A stretch of DNA of 64,000 nucleotides, from contig NZ_JACHDR010000001.1 in assembly GCF_014201135.1 (NCBI RefSeq), forward strand, positions 2,046,001-2,110,000. Direction: 5' to 3'. Of the stretch, positions 17,476 through 26,107 are shown piece by piece. Source of the stretch: Neomicrococcus aestuarii. Lineage in GTDB: Bacteria > Actinomycetota > Actinomycetes > Actinomycetales > Micrococcaceae. Position 1 is the first letter of the stretch, and each line of letters starts with the position of its first letter. A model generated the notes under the pieces. That model was given only the letters and a program-made list of their open reading frames with translations. It did not search any database and was not told the DNA's origin. Position numbers and translations under genes: made by a program.

Positions 17476-18879
17476 TTACTCGGCCACGTACAAGAGACGC
17501 TTGTTGACGAATTCTTCCATGCCCAGCGGGCCTAGTTCACGGCCGTAACCGGAACGCTTGACGCCACCAAACGGCATCTCGGCGGACTCCGCAGAAGCAG
17601 CGTTGACGTTGGTCATACCGGTTTCGAGCTGCTCGGCGATCTTGCGAGCGCGCTCCTCATCCGTAGAGAACACGGCTCCACCCAAGCCATAGACGGAATC
17701 GTTGGCGAGAGCGAGAGCCTCCTCGTCCGAAGACACCTTGTACACGGCTGCAATAGGTCCAAAGAGTTCTTCGGAGTACGCGCGCATTTCCTTGGTGATG
17801 CCGGTCAGCACGGTGGGCTCGAAGTACGCGCTCGGTCCGTCGTGCAACTTGCCGCCAGCCAGAACCGTGGCACCCTTATCCACTGCGTCCTTGAGCTGCT
17901 CCGCCAATCCTTCGGCGGCCTTGCGGGAGGACATCGGCGCGAAAGTGCCGTCCTTCTCTTCCATCGGATCGCCCGGAACCAGACCGGAAGCCAGCTTGGA
18001 CAGCTCGCCCACGAACTCGTCGTAGATATCCTCCATAACGATCATGCGCTTATTCGAGTTGCAGGCCTGGCCAGTGTTCTCGATGCGTACTTCCCAGGCA
18101 GCGGCAGCCGCGGCAGCGACGTCGTCGGAATCCAAAACTACATACGGGTCAGAGCCGCCCAGCTCCAACACAACCTTCTTCAAATTGCGGCCCGCGATCT
18201 CGGCGACCTTAGCGCCAGCGCGCTCAGAACCGGTCAGCGAGACGCCCTGAATGCGAGGGTCAGCGATGATGTCCGCGATCTGATCGTGGCTCGCGAAAAC
18301 ATTCACGTACGCGCCCTTAGGCAGGCCAGCGTCTTCCATGATCTGCTGAATGGCCAGCGCCGAGGTGGCACACGATTCAGCGTGCTTGAGCACAATCGTG
18401 TTGCCCAGCATCAGGTTAGGGGCTGCGAAACGAGCCACCTGGTAGTACGGGTAGTTCCACGGCATGATGCCCAACAGTGCGCCTACGGGACGCTTCTGAA
18501 TGATGGCCTTGCCACCGCTGAAGGACTTGATCTCCTGATCCGCGGCCAGCGTTGGGCCCTCGGTGGCGAAGTAGTTGAAGATATCCGTGCAGAACTCGGC
18601 TTCACCCTTGGACTGGGAGAGCGGTTTGCCCATCTCGGTGGTGATGATGGCGGCGAGTTCGTCTGCGCGCTCAGTGAACAGCTCGGCAATGCGAGCCACG
18701 ATCTTGGCGCGCTCCTCGATAGGCACCTCGCGCCATTCCTTGTAAGCGCTATCGGCGGCAGCAAGGGCATCCTGCACTTCCTGATCCGTGGCCGTTGGAT
18801 ATTCTTTGACGACCTCCCCCGTGGCAGGGTTGATGACGGTGTAGAAAAGGTCCTGAGCTGCGCTCTTGTTGGCGGACAC
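17476..18879 (-). CDS. NAD(P)-dependent succinate-semialdehyde dehydrogenase-like aldehyde dehydrogenase
   Basis: The 467-residue aldehyde dehydrogenase has catalytic Cys in NTGQACNSNKR, Glu in VVLELGGSDPYVV, and the cofactor loop GIMPWNYPYYQVARFAAPNLMLGN. MPFGGVKRSGYGRELGPLGMEEFVNKR closes the protein. These features match the GabD2/SSADH-like group that oxidises succinate semialdehyde to succinate. I take GTG 18879 as start because AAGGGAG lies 5 bases before it; the longer frame to 18939 has no comparable site. It diverges from the NAD-binding gene at 19044 and stands alone, with no gabT beside it. Confidence 0.87.
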   Translation of the reverse strand: MSANKSAAQDLFYTVINPATGEVVKEYPTATDQEVQDALAAADSAYKEWREVPIEERAKIVARIAELFTERADELAAIITTEMGKPLSQSKGEAEFCTDIFNYFATEGPTLAADQEIKSFSGGKAIIQKRPVGALLGIMPWNYPYYQVARFAAPNLMLGNTIVLKHAESCATSALAIQQIMEDAGLPKGAYVNVFASHDQIADIIADPRIQGVSLTGSERAGAKVAEIAGRNLKKVVLELGGSDPYVVLDSDDVAAAAAAAWEVRIENTGQACNSNKRMIVMEDIYDEFVGELSKLASGLVPGDPMEEKDGTFAPMSSRKAAEGLAEQLKDAVDKGATVLAGGKLHDGPSAYFEPTVLTGITKEMRAYSEELFGPIAAVYKVSSDEEALALANDSVYGLGGAVFSTDEERARKIAEQLETGMTNVNAASAESAEMPFGGVKRSGYGRELGPLGMEEFVNKRLLYVAE

Positions 18880-19043
18880 AAGTACTCCCTTTGTAGCAAT
18901 TGGTGCATTCCTGCACTCGCGCACATCCGGGTAAAACACCGAAGCTGTGAGCGCGATTACAGTCCCCTCAAGCCTATGCGAAAAAAGCTCCCGGCGCGCT
19001 CACTCCTAGCTCTCGTACAGTTCCCAGAACTAGGCTGGAGAGC

Positions 19044-19700
19044 ATGAAGGTGACAATTATCGGTGGACACGGAAAGATCGCCCTGTTGGCGGCCCCACTC
19101 TTGGTCGAATCAGGCCACGAAGTGCAATCAATTATTCGCAACCCCGATCACGCGGAAGAAGTAAGCGCGACCGGTGCGAGCGTCGTCGTACTAAATATTG
19201 AAGAAGCTACGACGACGGAGCTTGCGGAAGTACTCCGCGGCCAGGACGCTGTGGTGTGGTCCGCGGGTGCCGGCGGCGGCAATCCCGACCGCACGTACGC
19301 GGTAGACCGCGACGCAGCGATACGTTCTATGAATGCCGCGCGCGACGCCCAAGTTTCGCGCTACGTCACGGTGAGTTTCTCGCGAGCGAGCACGGAATAC
19401 CTCGTCAACCAGGACGATCCGTTCTACCCGTATATGGTCGCGAAGATCGCCGCGGACGATCACTTGCGCGCTTCTGAACTCGACTGGACCGTCCTGGGTC
19501 CCGGCGCGCTCACGCTCGAAGAGCCTACGGGCCGAGTGGAACCGGATTTCGTGGCGGAGTCAGGATCGCAGACCTCGCGCGGCAACGTAGCGCACGCGAT
19601 TGTTGAAGCGCTGAACGAGCCGCGGACCATCGGTCACACGCTGAATTTCCGCGATGGCGAGACGCCTCTGCAGGAGTGGTTCTCAAGCCTCGGCGAATAG
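19044..19700 (+). CDS. NAD(P)-binding protein, atypical SDR (NmrA/YwnB-like)
   Basis: The 218-residue Rossmann protein starts with the cofactor loop KVTIIGGHGKIALLAAPLL. It continues with a sugar-epimerase-like core: DAVVWSAGAGGG, VDRDAAIRSMNAARDAQVSRYVTVS, then YMVAKIAADDHLRASELDWTVLGPGAL, which retains the YxxxK-like order. Such proteins act as NAD(P)H-binding isomerases, reductases or redox sensors; the substrate is unknown. A GGAG site precedes the ATG. It diverges from the dehydrogenase at 17476-18879. Confidence 0.82.
   Translation: MKVTIIGGHGKIALLAAPLLVESGHEVQSIIRNPDHAEEVSATGASVVVLNIEEATTTELAEVLRGQDAVVWSAGAGGGNPDRTYAVDRDAAIRSMNAARDAQVSRYVTVSFSRASTEYLVNQDDPFYPYMVAKIAADDHLRASELDWTVLGPGALTLEEPTGRVEPDFVAESGSQTSRGNVAHAIVEALNEPRTIGHTLNFRDGETPLQEWFSSLGE
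19180..19192 (-). repeat. dispersed 13-mer, copy inside NAD-binding gene
   Basis: An exact minus-strand copy of AGTACGACGACGC, translated here as part of ASVVVLN. Confidence 0.7.
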
Positions 19701-19995
19701 CCGAAAAAAGGATGTGCGCCGGTCCAGAAAATGGAGGCGATAGGGATCTGGAACCGGCGCGTGAAACTATTGTCCATCATTTTGCGATGATTGGTCGACT
19801 CCGCACGGTTCATGACTCGCCCACGGCAGCCTTTTGCGTTAAATGGAGCGCCGGCCGGAGGAGATTCAGGGGGATCTTCCAACCAGCCGGCGCTTTCATC
19901 ATCACTCGCACCTTTTGAGGTACTTCTAGCTTAAGAACCGAACCTTGTAATTGGCTGGATACTAGTTATGAGTGTGGTGAGAGTGCAGCGGTACC
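19701..19995. other. gap with two GC-rich hairpins
   Basis: No gene is seen in these 295 bases. GCGCCGGT/ACCGGCGC with an inner CCAGA/TCTGG brackets about 19716-19760. AGCGCCGGC (19847-19855) pairs with GCCGGCGCT (19886-19894) and is followed by TTC. The second could act as a terminator, but it lies 150 bases after the stop. A promoter for the hydrolase at 19996 should lie near 19940-19980. Confidence 0.5.
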
Positions 19996-20781
19996 ATGGC
20001 TGATGTGTCTGACGTAGCCAATCCCACTGATGGAACCACAATCCGGTACGACGTCGCAGGGTCCGGTCCCGCCGTCATCCTGCTACACGGATCCGCTCTT
20101 TCACGCGTGATCTGGAGGGGCTTGGGCTATGTGAAAGGCCTGTCCGACTACCGCACCATCCGCATTGACCTTCGCGGTCACGGGCGCTCCGGGAAACCGC
20201 ACGACCAGTCCGCCTATGTGATGGAACGATTCGTCGAGGATGTCCTCACCGTCATGGACGCGGAATCCGTGGAGTCCGCCTCGATCATGGGGTACTCGCT
20301 GGGCGGTCGACTGGCTTTTGCGTTGGCCGAAGCAGCGCCCCTGCGCGTGGATTCTTTGATCAGCTTGGGCGGAAGCCCGCGAAAGCAAGAAGGCCAATAC
20401 GAGCGCGTGTTCTTCCCGGGCTACTTGGAAGCCCTCAAGAACGAAGACATTGAAGCGTTCGCGGACGGAACCGGCGTAGACCCGGCAACTCGGGCCGCCT
20501 TCGTGGCGAACGACCCGCTAGCACTCGCAGCACTCTTCGAATACACCGAGTCCCACGACGTGGGGGTGTCCAATGACGCATTGGCGCACTTGACCATGCC
20601 AGCACTCTTGATGGCGGGCACTCGCGATGAACCGCGTTTCTCCGAAGCTCGCGAAGCCGCCACCATCATGCCGAACGCCGAGTTCGTGGCACTCGAAGGT
20701 CGCACTCACGGGCAGACGCTCTTCCCGAACCAGGAGATCCTGGACGCGGTGCTCCCGTTCTTGGAGCGTCTCGGGAAGTAG
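19996..20781 (+). CDS. alpha/beta hydrolase
   Basis: The 261-residue enzyme has the oxyanion segment LLHGSALSRVIW, nucleophile elbow GYSLGG (Ser101), the acid in AGTRDEPRF and the His in EGRTHGQT. This is a complete catalytic triad in the usual spacing. IDLRGHGRSGKP is the common esterase/haloperoxidase-like motif. Substrate and pathway are unknown. It is followed by a 514-base repeat-rich gap. Confidence 0.87.
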   Translation: MADVSDVANPTDGTTIRYDVAGSGPAVILLHGSALSRVIWRGLGYVKGLSDYRTIRIDLRGHGRSGKPHDQSAYVMERFVEDVLTVMDAESVESASIMGYSLGGRLAFALAEAAPLRVDSLISLGGSPRKQEGQYERVFFPGYLEALKNEDIEAFADGTGVDPATRAAFVANDPLALAALFEYTESHDVGVSNDALAHLTMPALLMAGTRDEPRFSEAREAATIMPNAEFVALEGRTHGQTLFPNQEILDAVLPFLERLGK

Positions 20782-21295
20782 CACGTCCGCCTTCCGATGA
20801 GCGTTCTCAATCTAAACGTAGCTGGAGTTGAGGGATCGTAGGTTCAGAGACTACGATCCCTCAACTCCAGCTACGAGTGACCGATTTCCCAAGTCCAAGG
20901 ACGAGAATCGGCGCAACAATGGGTACGTTTTGAGGCCGGTTAACGGGCGTTCTTATTTCACATGTAGCTGGGGTTGCGTACATGCTGTCTCTGCGCCGAC
21001 GATAACGCAACACCAGCTACGAGTGCTCCGTGGTGAGTCTCGGGTTGCGACGTTGGGCGCAACAATCGGTACGCGTGAAGTGGTGTCTCGCCGGCCGTCT
21101 GGACTGAGCGGCGACCTTGAGCGCAACAATCAGTACATGGCGGGAGAAGCCGAGCGCCCAGCATGCTGGCAGACGCAACAATCGCTGCGAGTGATACGAC
21201 GCCTGATAAGAGCAGGCACTCGCGACGCTCGAGCGGACGGACTGTTGGAAAAGCCGCTCGAGCTATCGCGTGGCGGAGGTTGCGCGTGGTGGAGG
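20782..21295. repeat. repeat-rich intergenic region with long perfect hairpin
   Basis: Bases 20817-20841 pair perfectly with 20851-20875 (25 bp, 9-base loop). A second, imperfect hairpin pairs 20964-20979 with 21005-21020 (16 bp, one mismatch). Both share GTAGCTGG ends and both are followed by GAGTG. The motif GCGCAACAAT with a downstream GTACG recurs at about 20911, 21058 and 21121, with a degraded copy at 21173. No convincing ORF runs in the sense of its neighbours. It may be a decayed repetitive element or a structured RNA region. Confidence 0.6.
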
Positions 21296-21301
21296 TTACG
21301 C
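21270..21301. repeat. 16-bp tandem duplication over a stop codon
   Basis: GTGGCGGAGGTTGCGC (21270-21285) is followed by GTGGTGGAGGTTACGC (21286-21301). The second copy contains the TAA stop (21296-21298) of the acyl-CoA dehydrogenase on the minus strand. Confidence 0.65.
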
Positions 21302-22603
21302 GAACGCGGAGAAGCCCGTGATGTCGCGGCCGATGATGAGGGCCTGAACGGTCTCGGTGCCTTCGTACGTGTGGATGGCCTCGATGTCCGCGAAGTGACG
21401 CGCGGCGCGGTTGGCAATGAGGATGCCGTTTCCGCCCATGAGGTCACGCGCGTTCTGCGCGATAGAGCGAGCGTTGCGCGTGCAGGTGAACTTGGCCAAG
21501 GACGCCTGAGCGCCAGTGAGCTGCCCGGTTTCTTCAAGCTGAGTCATCTGCCATGCAATGAGCTGAGCTGCAACGAGCTCCGACTGCATGCGCGTCAGGC
21601 GCTCTTGAACAATCTGGTGCGCTGCCAGCGGCTTGCCGAACTGGGTGCGCTGCTTCGCGTAGCGAACCGCGGTCTCATAGAGCGCGGTGGCGTGACCTAC
21701 TGCGCTCCACGCAACACCCAGACGGGTGGCGAAGAGGACGGCGGCAGTGTCTTTGAAGCTGCGAGCGTTTGGCAACACCATCGAGTCGGGAACGAACACG
21801 TTGTCCATGCGGATGTGAGCCTGCCAGATGGCGCGAAGGCTCAGCTTGCCGGTGATGGTGGTGGCCTTGTAGCCCTCGGACTTCTGGTCCACGATGAACC
21901 CGCGAACCTTGCCTTCTTCGTCGCGTGCCCAGACCACGGAGACGGCGTCGTGTCCGGACTGTGCCATGGAGCCGTTGCCGATCCACTTCTTTTCACCGCT
22001 GATGAGGTAGCCGCCCTCGGTGCGCACTGCGCGCGTTTCGAGGCCCACAGAGTCGGAGCCGTGGGTGGGTTCGGTCAAGGCGAAGGCGCCTAAGAGCGTG
22101 CCGTTAGCCATGGCCGGAACGATGTCTCGGTGCTGCTCTTCGGAGCCACACATGACCACGGAGCGCAAAGCGAGTCCGCCCTGAACGCCCAAGATGGTTC
22201 CTACGGAACCGTCGAAGCGACTCAGTTCCATATTCACAAGAGCTGCCGCGGAGCGAGACTGCTTTGGGTGCCCGGCAAGATCCAGGCCGTCACGCAGGAG
22301 GTCTGCTTCGCCGAGCTTCACGGCGAGGTCCACCGGGTAGTCCGCGTTGGACCAGGCTTCGTCGATCACGGGGCGAACATGGTTCCAGCCGAACTCGCGA
22401 GCACGCGCCCAGTATTCGCGGTCTTCCGCGGAAACATTGGCAAAGATGCCGGCCGGATCCGTGTTGACGTCCATGGTGGCGGAGGGATCGCGAGGATCGG
22501 CGAAGGTTCCCCAGAGGTCGTATTCGGGCTCCGTCACGCCGTGCGGGAAAGTGTCCTCGCTGGAGTCGTCAAGTGGTGCGTCGAGGGTGTGGTCCAGTGA
22601 CAT
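21296..22603 (-). CDS. acyl-CoA dehydrogenase, glutaryl-CoA dehydrogenase-like
   Basis: The 435-residue FAD enzyme carries GAFALTEPTHGSDSVGLETRA, GEKKWIGNGSMA, YAKQRTQFGKPLAAHQIVQERL, ARDLMGGNGILIANRAARHFADIEAIHTYEGTETVQALIIGRDITG. The Glu in YEGT is the catalytic base in the GCDH/isobutyryl group. About 60 extra hydrophilic residues precede the first domain. No glutarate or lysine gene is adjacent, so substrate is open. The gene reads toward the repeat region, and its stop is embedded in a 16-bp tandem duplication. Confidence 0.9.
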   Translation of the reverse strand: MSLDHTLDAPLDDSSEDTFPHGVTEPEYDLWGTFADPRDPSATMDVNTDPAGIFANVSAEDREYWARAREFGWNHVRPVIDEAWSNADYPVDLAVKLGEADLLRDGLDLAGHPKQSRSAAALVNMELSRFDGSVGTILGVQGGLALRSVVMCGSEEQHRDIVPAMANGTLLGAFALTEPTHGSDSVGLETRAVRTEGGYLISGEKKWIGNGSMAQSGHDAVSVVWARDEEGKVRGFIVDQKSEGYKATTITGKLSLRAIWQAHIRMDNVFVPDSMVLPNARSFKDTAAVLFATRLGVAWSAVGHATALYETAVRYAKQRTQFGKPLAAHQIVQERLTRMQSELVAAQLIAWQMTQLEETGQLTGAQASLAKFTCTRNARSIAQNARDLMGGNGILIANRAARHFADIEAIHTYEGTETVQALIIGRDITGFSAFA

Positions 22604-22668
22604 GGAAGCTCCTGAAAGGTCAGCTTTGGAGGTGCAACAGCACGCCCCACAATTGGCTTAACTATCGC

Positions 22669-22688
22669 TGACACTGCGTTTCATGTCA
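22669..22688. promoter_or_regulatory. dyad TGACA-N10-TGTCA between TetR and acyl-CoA dehydrogenase genes
   Basis: The inverted repeat lies about 65 bases before the acyl-CoA dehydrogenase start and 35 bases behind the TetR stop. It could be the TetR operator for the dehydrogenase promoter. Confidence 0.3.
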
Positions 22689-22723
22689 AGGTACTCAGTT
22701 CCACGTCGATCCCCGCAGGACCA

Positions 22724-23410
22724 TCAATCCCGAGCGTCGAAAGCAAGCGCCGCGCGAACCTTCTCAAGCACATCCTCAGCGGTAAACAATCGCTGATCAG
22801 AAAGTTCAGCAGGTTCAGAAGCCTCACTTCCCGCGGCCTCAGGAAGGAACCGACGCAAGACACCATCCACCGCAACCCGCAGTTCCGCTTGATGCACCGC
22901 GGAAAAGTCACGCAACCAACGGCGGAAGTGATCGTTATGAACCGCAACCACAGCGGCGGCGAAAGCTACGGACGTGACCCGAGCTGCGGCGTCGTGCTCC
23001 TTCTTTGACGTATCCAAGAAGGTCCGGAACACGCGCTCAAAACGGTGCGTGCTCACCAGCTCGCGGTCCTTGAGCTCCGGGACTTCGCGCACCAGGTGGA
23101 AGCGGAGGGCCGCGGTTTCGCGATCCGCGGTGAAGCGGTCAAAGACGGAGAGTACGACGTCGCGCACTATCGGAAGGCGGTCGGCAAGCGTTGCGTTGGG
23201 GTCAATCTGGGAGAGACGTTCGGTTGCGTGCTTGACGATAGCTTCCTGATCCGAGAAAACCACCGCTTCCTTGGTGCCGTAGCGACGGAAAAACGTGGAT
23301 CGGCTCATGCCGAGCGCCGCCGCGAGCTCGTCCACGCTCGTGGCATGGAAACCCTGATGCGCCAGCAGCTCGAGGGCGGGAAGGACGGGTGAGGACGTGG
23401 ACTCGGTCAT
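22724..23410 (-). CDS. TetR-family regulator
   Basis: The 228-residue protein has the N-terminal HTH LELLAHQGFHATSVDELAAALGMSRSTFFRRYGTKEAVVF and an unrelated helical ligand domain. Its start is one base after the stop of the MFS gene, so it is translated with the exporter and is the likely repressor of that operon. The tail after residue 195 (EAAGSEASEPAELSD) is acidic and variable. Confidence 0.87.
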   Translation of the reverse strand: MTESTSSPVLPALELLAHQGFHATSVDELAAALGMSRSTFFRRYGTKEAVVFSDQEAIVKHATERLSQIDPNATLADRLPIVRDVVLSVFDRFTADRETAALRFHLVREVPELKDRELVSTHRFERVFRTFLDTSKKEHDAAARVTSVAFAAAVVAVHNDHFRRWLRDFSAVHQAELRVAVDGVLRRFLPEAAGSEASEPAELSDQRLFTAEDVLEKVRAALAFDARD

Positions 23411-23411
23411 C

Positions 23412-24977
23412 TTATTCAGGCGTGTTCTGTGCGGCGGTGTGGGCAGGAGGGGAATCGATGCGCTTCTTAAAGAACAAGCACACTACGGCGCCCAGCAATC
23501 CGGCAATACCCGGAACCAACAAAGATTGGCCCAGTCCGGCGCTGAAGGCTCCGTGCAAGAACTCGGGAACGGCCTGACCCATGCTTCCCTCGGAGAAACC
23601 GCCGCTCACGGCAGCCGAGGCGCCCGCGGTAGTGTTCGCGACTTCTTGAGCGATGCGCGCCTCCATCGCCGAAGCGATCAGCGCCGAACCCAAGACTGCG
23701 CCCAGTTGGCGCGTGGTGTTGTAGATACCGGAACCCGCGCCCGCGTTGGACTGGCCAAGGTCGCGAGTAGCGGTCATGGAAACCGTCGGGAACACGGCCG
23801 CCGAGCCAATGCCCATGAGAGCCGAGAGGATCAGCAGAATCCACAGCGGCGTATCGGCGCGCAAGATGAGCCCGTACGCGCAAATCGCACCGCCGAACAG
23901 CAAGAAGCCAGGCACGGCGAAGACGCGCGCGTCCACCTTGTTGGACACCTTGCCCACCAGCGGGGCCATGATGAGGGACATGACCGCCATAGGGGCGATC
24001 ATGAACGCCGACTGCGTGGGGGTCAGGCCGCGCACGGACTGTAAGTACAGCATGATGGGGAACGCGAAGGCCGTGATGGCCACGCCCATGAGCGCAATGG
24101 CGCCGTTGGCGAAGGAGAAGTTCCAGTCCGTGAAGAGCTTCAACGGAAGCAACGGCTCCGCTTTATTGAAGCGCTGCCACAGGATGAACGCAATAAAGAT
24201 GACCACTCCGCAGATGATCAACCCGGGGACGGAGACCCATTCGTTGATGGCGCCCCAGTTGTAGGTGTTGCCTTCTTGGATGCCAAAGACAATGAGGAAC
24301 ATCGCGATGCCGGAGAGCGCTACGCCCAGCCAATCGAAGCTGTGGCTGTGCACTTCAAAGCGCGGCACCTTCGCCATGACGCGCCAGATGCAGATCAGTC
24401 CCACAGGCACGTTGACGAAGAAGACCCATTCCCAGCCCATGGTGTCCACCAGGAATCCGCCGGCCAACGGACCAACGAGGGTGGCGATACCGGCCACGGC
24501 GCCCCAGAGGCCCATGGCTGCGCCGCGACGATGCGGCGGGAAAAGACGCGTAATAACGGTCATGGATTGCGGCATCATCAAGGAAGCGCCAAGGCCCTGG
24601 AAAACACGAGCCACAATGAGCGTCTCGATGTTCGGGGCGAGCCCACACCACAGACTCGTGAGGGTGAAGACCACCACACCGATCAAGAAGATGTTCTTGG
24701 GACCAAAACGGTCACCCAGCCTGCCAGTTATCAGCAGTGGCACGGCGATGGCCAGCAAGTACGCGCTGTTTACCCACACCACATCCGTGATGGACGCGTT
24801 CAGGCCGCGCATGATCGCGGGCATGGCGGTGGAAACAATCGTGGAGTCCACGAGGATGATGAAGAACCCAATCACCATCGCGAAGAGCGCACCCCACGCG
24901 ATCTTGAGTTGTTGAGCTTCCTGTTCAGGAGTCACTGGTTGACCGGCGTGCTGGTGGGGTGGGTTCGTCGAAGACAC
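23412..24977 (-). CDS. MFS drug/metabolite exporter, DHA2 (EmrB/QacA-like) family
   Basis: The protein has about 521 residues and 14 predicted membrane segments. DHA2 signatures are FIILVDSTIVSTAMPAIM, the motif A loop GRLGDRFGPKNIF, VFQGLGASLMMPQSMTVITRLFPPHRRGAAMGLWGAVAGIATLVGPLAGGFLVDTMGWEWVFFVNVP. It exports drugs or metabolites with the proton gradient. The frame stays open far upstream into the PhzF gene; I place the start at GTG 24977, giving a normal-length N-terminus, but its ribosome site is weak. It is the middle gene of a PhzF-MFS-TetR unit. Confidence 0.87.
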   Translation of the reverse strand: MSSTNPPHQHAGQPVTPEQEAQQLKIAWGALFAMVIGFFIILVDSTIVSTAMPAIMRGLNASITDVVWVNSAYLLAIAVPLLITGRLGDRFGPKNIFLIGVVVFTLTSLWCGLAPNIETLIVARVFQGLGASLMMPQSMTVITRLFPPHRRGAAMGLWGAVAGIATLVGPLAGGFLVDTMGWEWVFFVNVPVGLICIWRVMAKVPRFEVHSHSFDWLGVALSGIAMFLIVFGIQEGNTYNWGAINEWVSVPGLIICGVVIFIAFILWQRFNKAEPLLPLKLFTDWNFSFANGAIALMGVAITAFAFPIMLYLQSVRGLTPTQSAFMIAPMAVMSLIMAPLVGKVSNKVDARVFAVPGFLLFGGAICAYGLILRADTPLWILLILSALMGIGSAAVFPTVSMTATRDLGQSNAGAGSGIYNTTRQLGAVLGSALIASAMEARIAQEVANTTAGASAAVSGGFSEGSMGQAVPEFLHGAFSAGLGQSLLVPGIAGLLGAVVCLFFKKRIDSPPAHTAAQNTPE

Positions 24978-25006
24978 CTCGATAGCGTACCGCGGGCAGT
25001 GCAGCT

Positions 25007-25984
25007 TTAGACGGTGACGGATCCTTGAATGAGGGTTCGGCAGTCGCCCGCAACCCACACGCCGTCGTCCTCGGCGGAAATCCCGATCATGCCTGCTCGG
25101 CCAATGCGCGTGCCTTGACGCACCACGAACTTGCTTGAGGCGAGGCCGGCGTACGTGAGCCACACGCCAAAGCCCGCGTTGAGCGAACCCGTCGCGGGGT
25201 CCTCGGGCTGACCTTCGCCGGACACGAAAGCGCGAACCTCGAAGTCCGCAGGTGCGGTGGCGATTTCAGAGTCAAAGACGAGTTCGTCGGGGGCGGCTTC
25301 GAGCGGTTCAAGCTCAGCGCGGGCGCCCTTCTTGCGCGGCTTCGCGTGAGCCTTGCGCTTGGTCAGAGCGTCCGCTTCCGTGGCGGGAAGATGCGGGCCG
25401 ATCACGCCGACCTCGAGTCCTTCAAGGTCCTTGTAATCCGGTTCGATCGCTAGAACATCCTCGGCGCTGCGCAACATGAGGCCAGCCCACTGCGGCCCGT
25501 TCGCGATCCATTGGTGCGCCACCACGGCCTCCGGCTGAATGCCGAGCGCGCCGATGGCCCATTCCAGAACGTCATCCTCGAGCGGTCCCGTGCGCAAGAG
25601 CTCCGGCGCGCGGAAGGCGAGGTTGGTGACGTCGCTTTCTTGCGAGTTGATGCGTACATCGATGAGTCCGCGCTGGCATTCCACCTTGACCTTGCCGGTG
25701 GCTTTGGGAACGTTGCCGGCCTTGAGCCACGCGTGGACGGCTCCGAGGATGGGGTGGCCAGCGAAGGAGAGTTCGGTGCTGACCGTGAAAATTCGGACCT
25801 TCACGTCTGCAGCCGGATTGGTTGCCGGCTCCAGAAAAGAGGTCTCTGACAGGTTGGTCCATTGCGCGTACAACTGCATGGCCTCGGTGCTGAGGCCCTG
25901 TGAGTCCAAGAGCACGGCCAACGGATTTCCGCGGAGAGCCTCCGGGCTGAAAACGTCGACCTGTTGAAAGCTTCGTGCTGTCAT
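25007..25984 (-). CDS. PhzF-family isomerase/epimerase
   Basis: The 325-residue protein has the PhzF start QQVDVFSPEALRGNPLAVLLDSQGL, the catalytic-Glu segment NLSETSFLEP, FTVSTELSFAGHPILGAVHAWL and the C-terminal half with EGQPEDPATGSLNAGFGVWL. Family members rearrange or racemise small carboxylates; most have no known substrate. Residues about 208-240 hold a basic then acidic insertion (KRKAHAKPRKKGARAELEPLE) not usual in the fold. It is first in the unit with the MFS exporter and TetR, hinting that the exporter handles a related metabolite. Confidence 0.85.
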   Translation of the reverse strand: MTARSFQQVDVFSPEALRGNPLAVLLDSQGLSTEAMQLYAQWTNLSETSFLEPATNPAADVKVRIFTVSTELSFAGHPILGAVHAWLKAGNVPKATGKVKVECQRGLIDVRINSQESDVTNLAFRAPELLRTGPLEDDVLEWAIGALGIQPEAVVAHQWIANGPQWAGLMLRSAEDVLAIEPDYKDLEGLEVGVIGPHLPATEADALTKRKAHAKPRKKGARAELEPLEAAPDELVFDSEIATAPADFEVRAFVSGEGQPEDPATGSLNAGFGVWLTYAGLASSKFVVRQGTRIGRAGMIGISAEDDGVWVAGDCRTLIQGSVTV

Positions 25985-26107
25985 GGCTTCATCGTGGCAT
26001 AAGGGATGAGTTGGAGTTCACTGTAAGTCAGTGCGTGACATGCGTTTTACTGGATTTTTTGAGTATTTGGGAGCGTGCGCCCAGTCAGATGTGGAAACCT
26101 TGGTGCT

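Noticed and set aside
20782-21295. Insertion sequence or transposon end
   Set aside because: There are inverted repeats, but no transposase frame and no target-site duplication that I could see.
20828-22093. A 421-codon plus-strand frame through the repeat gap and acyl-CoA dehydrogenase
   Set aside because: Most of it is antisense to a well-supported dehydrogenase; the first part only reads through the inverted repeats.
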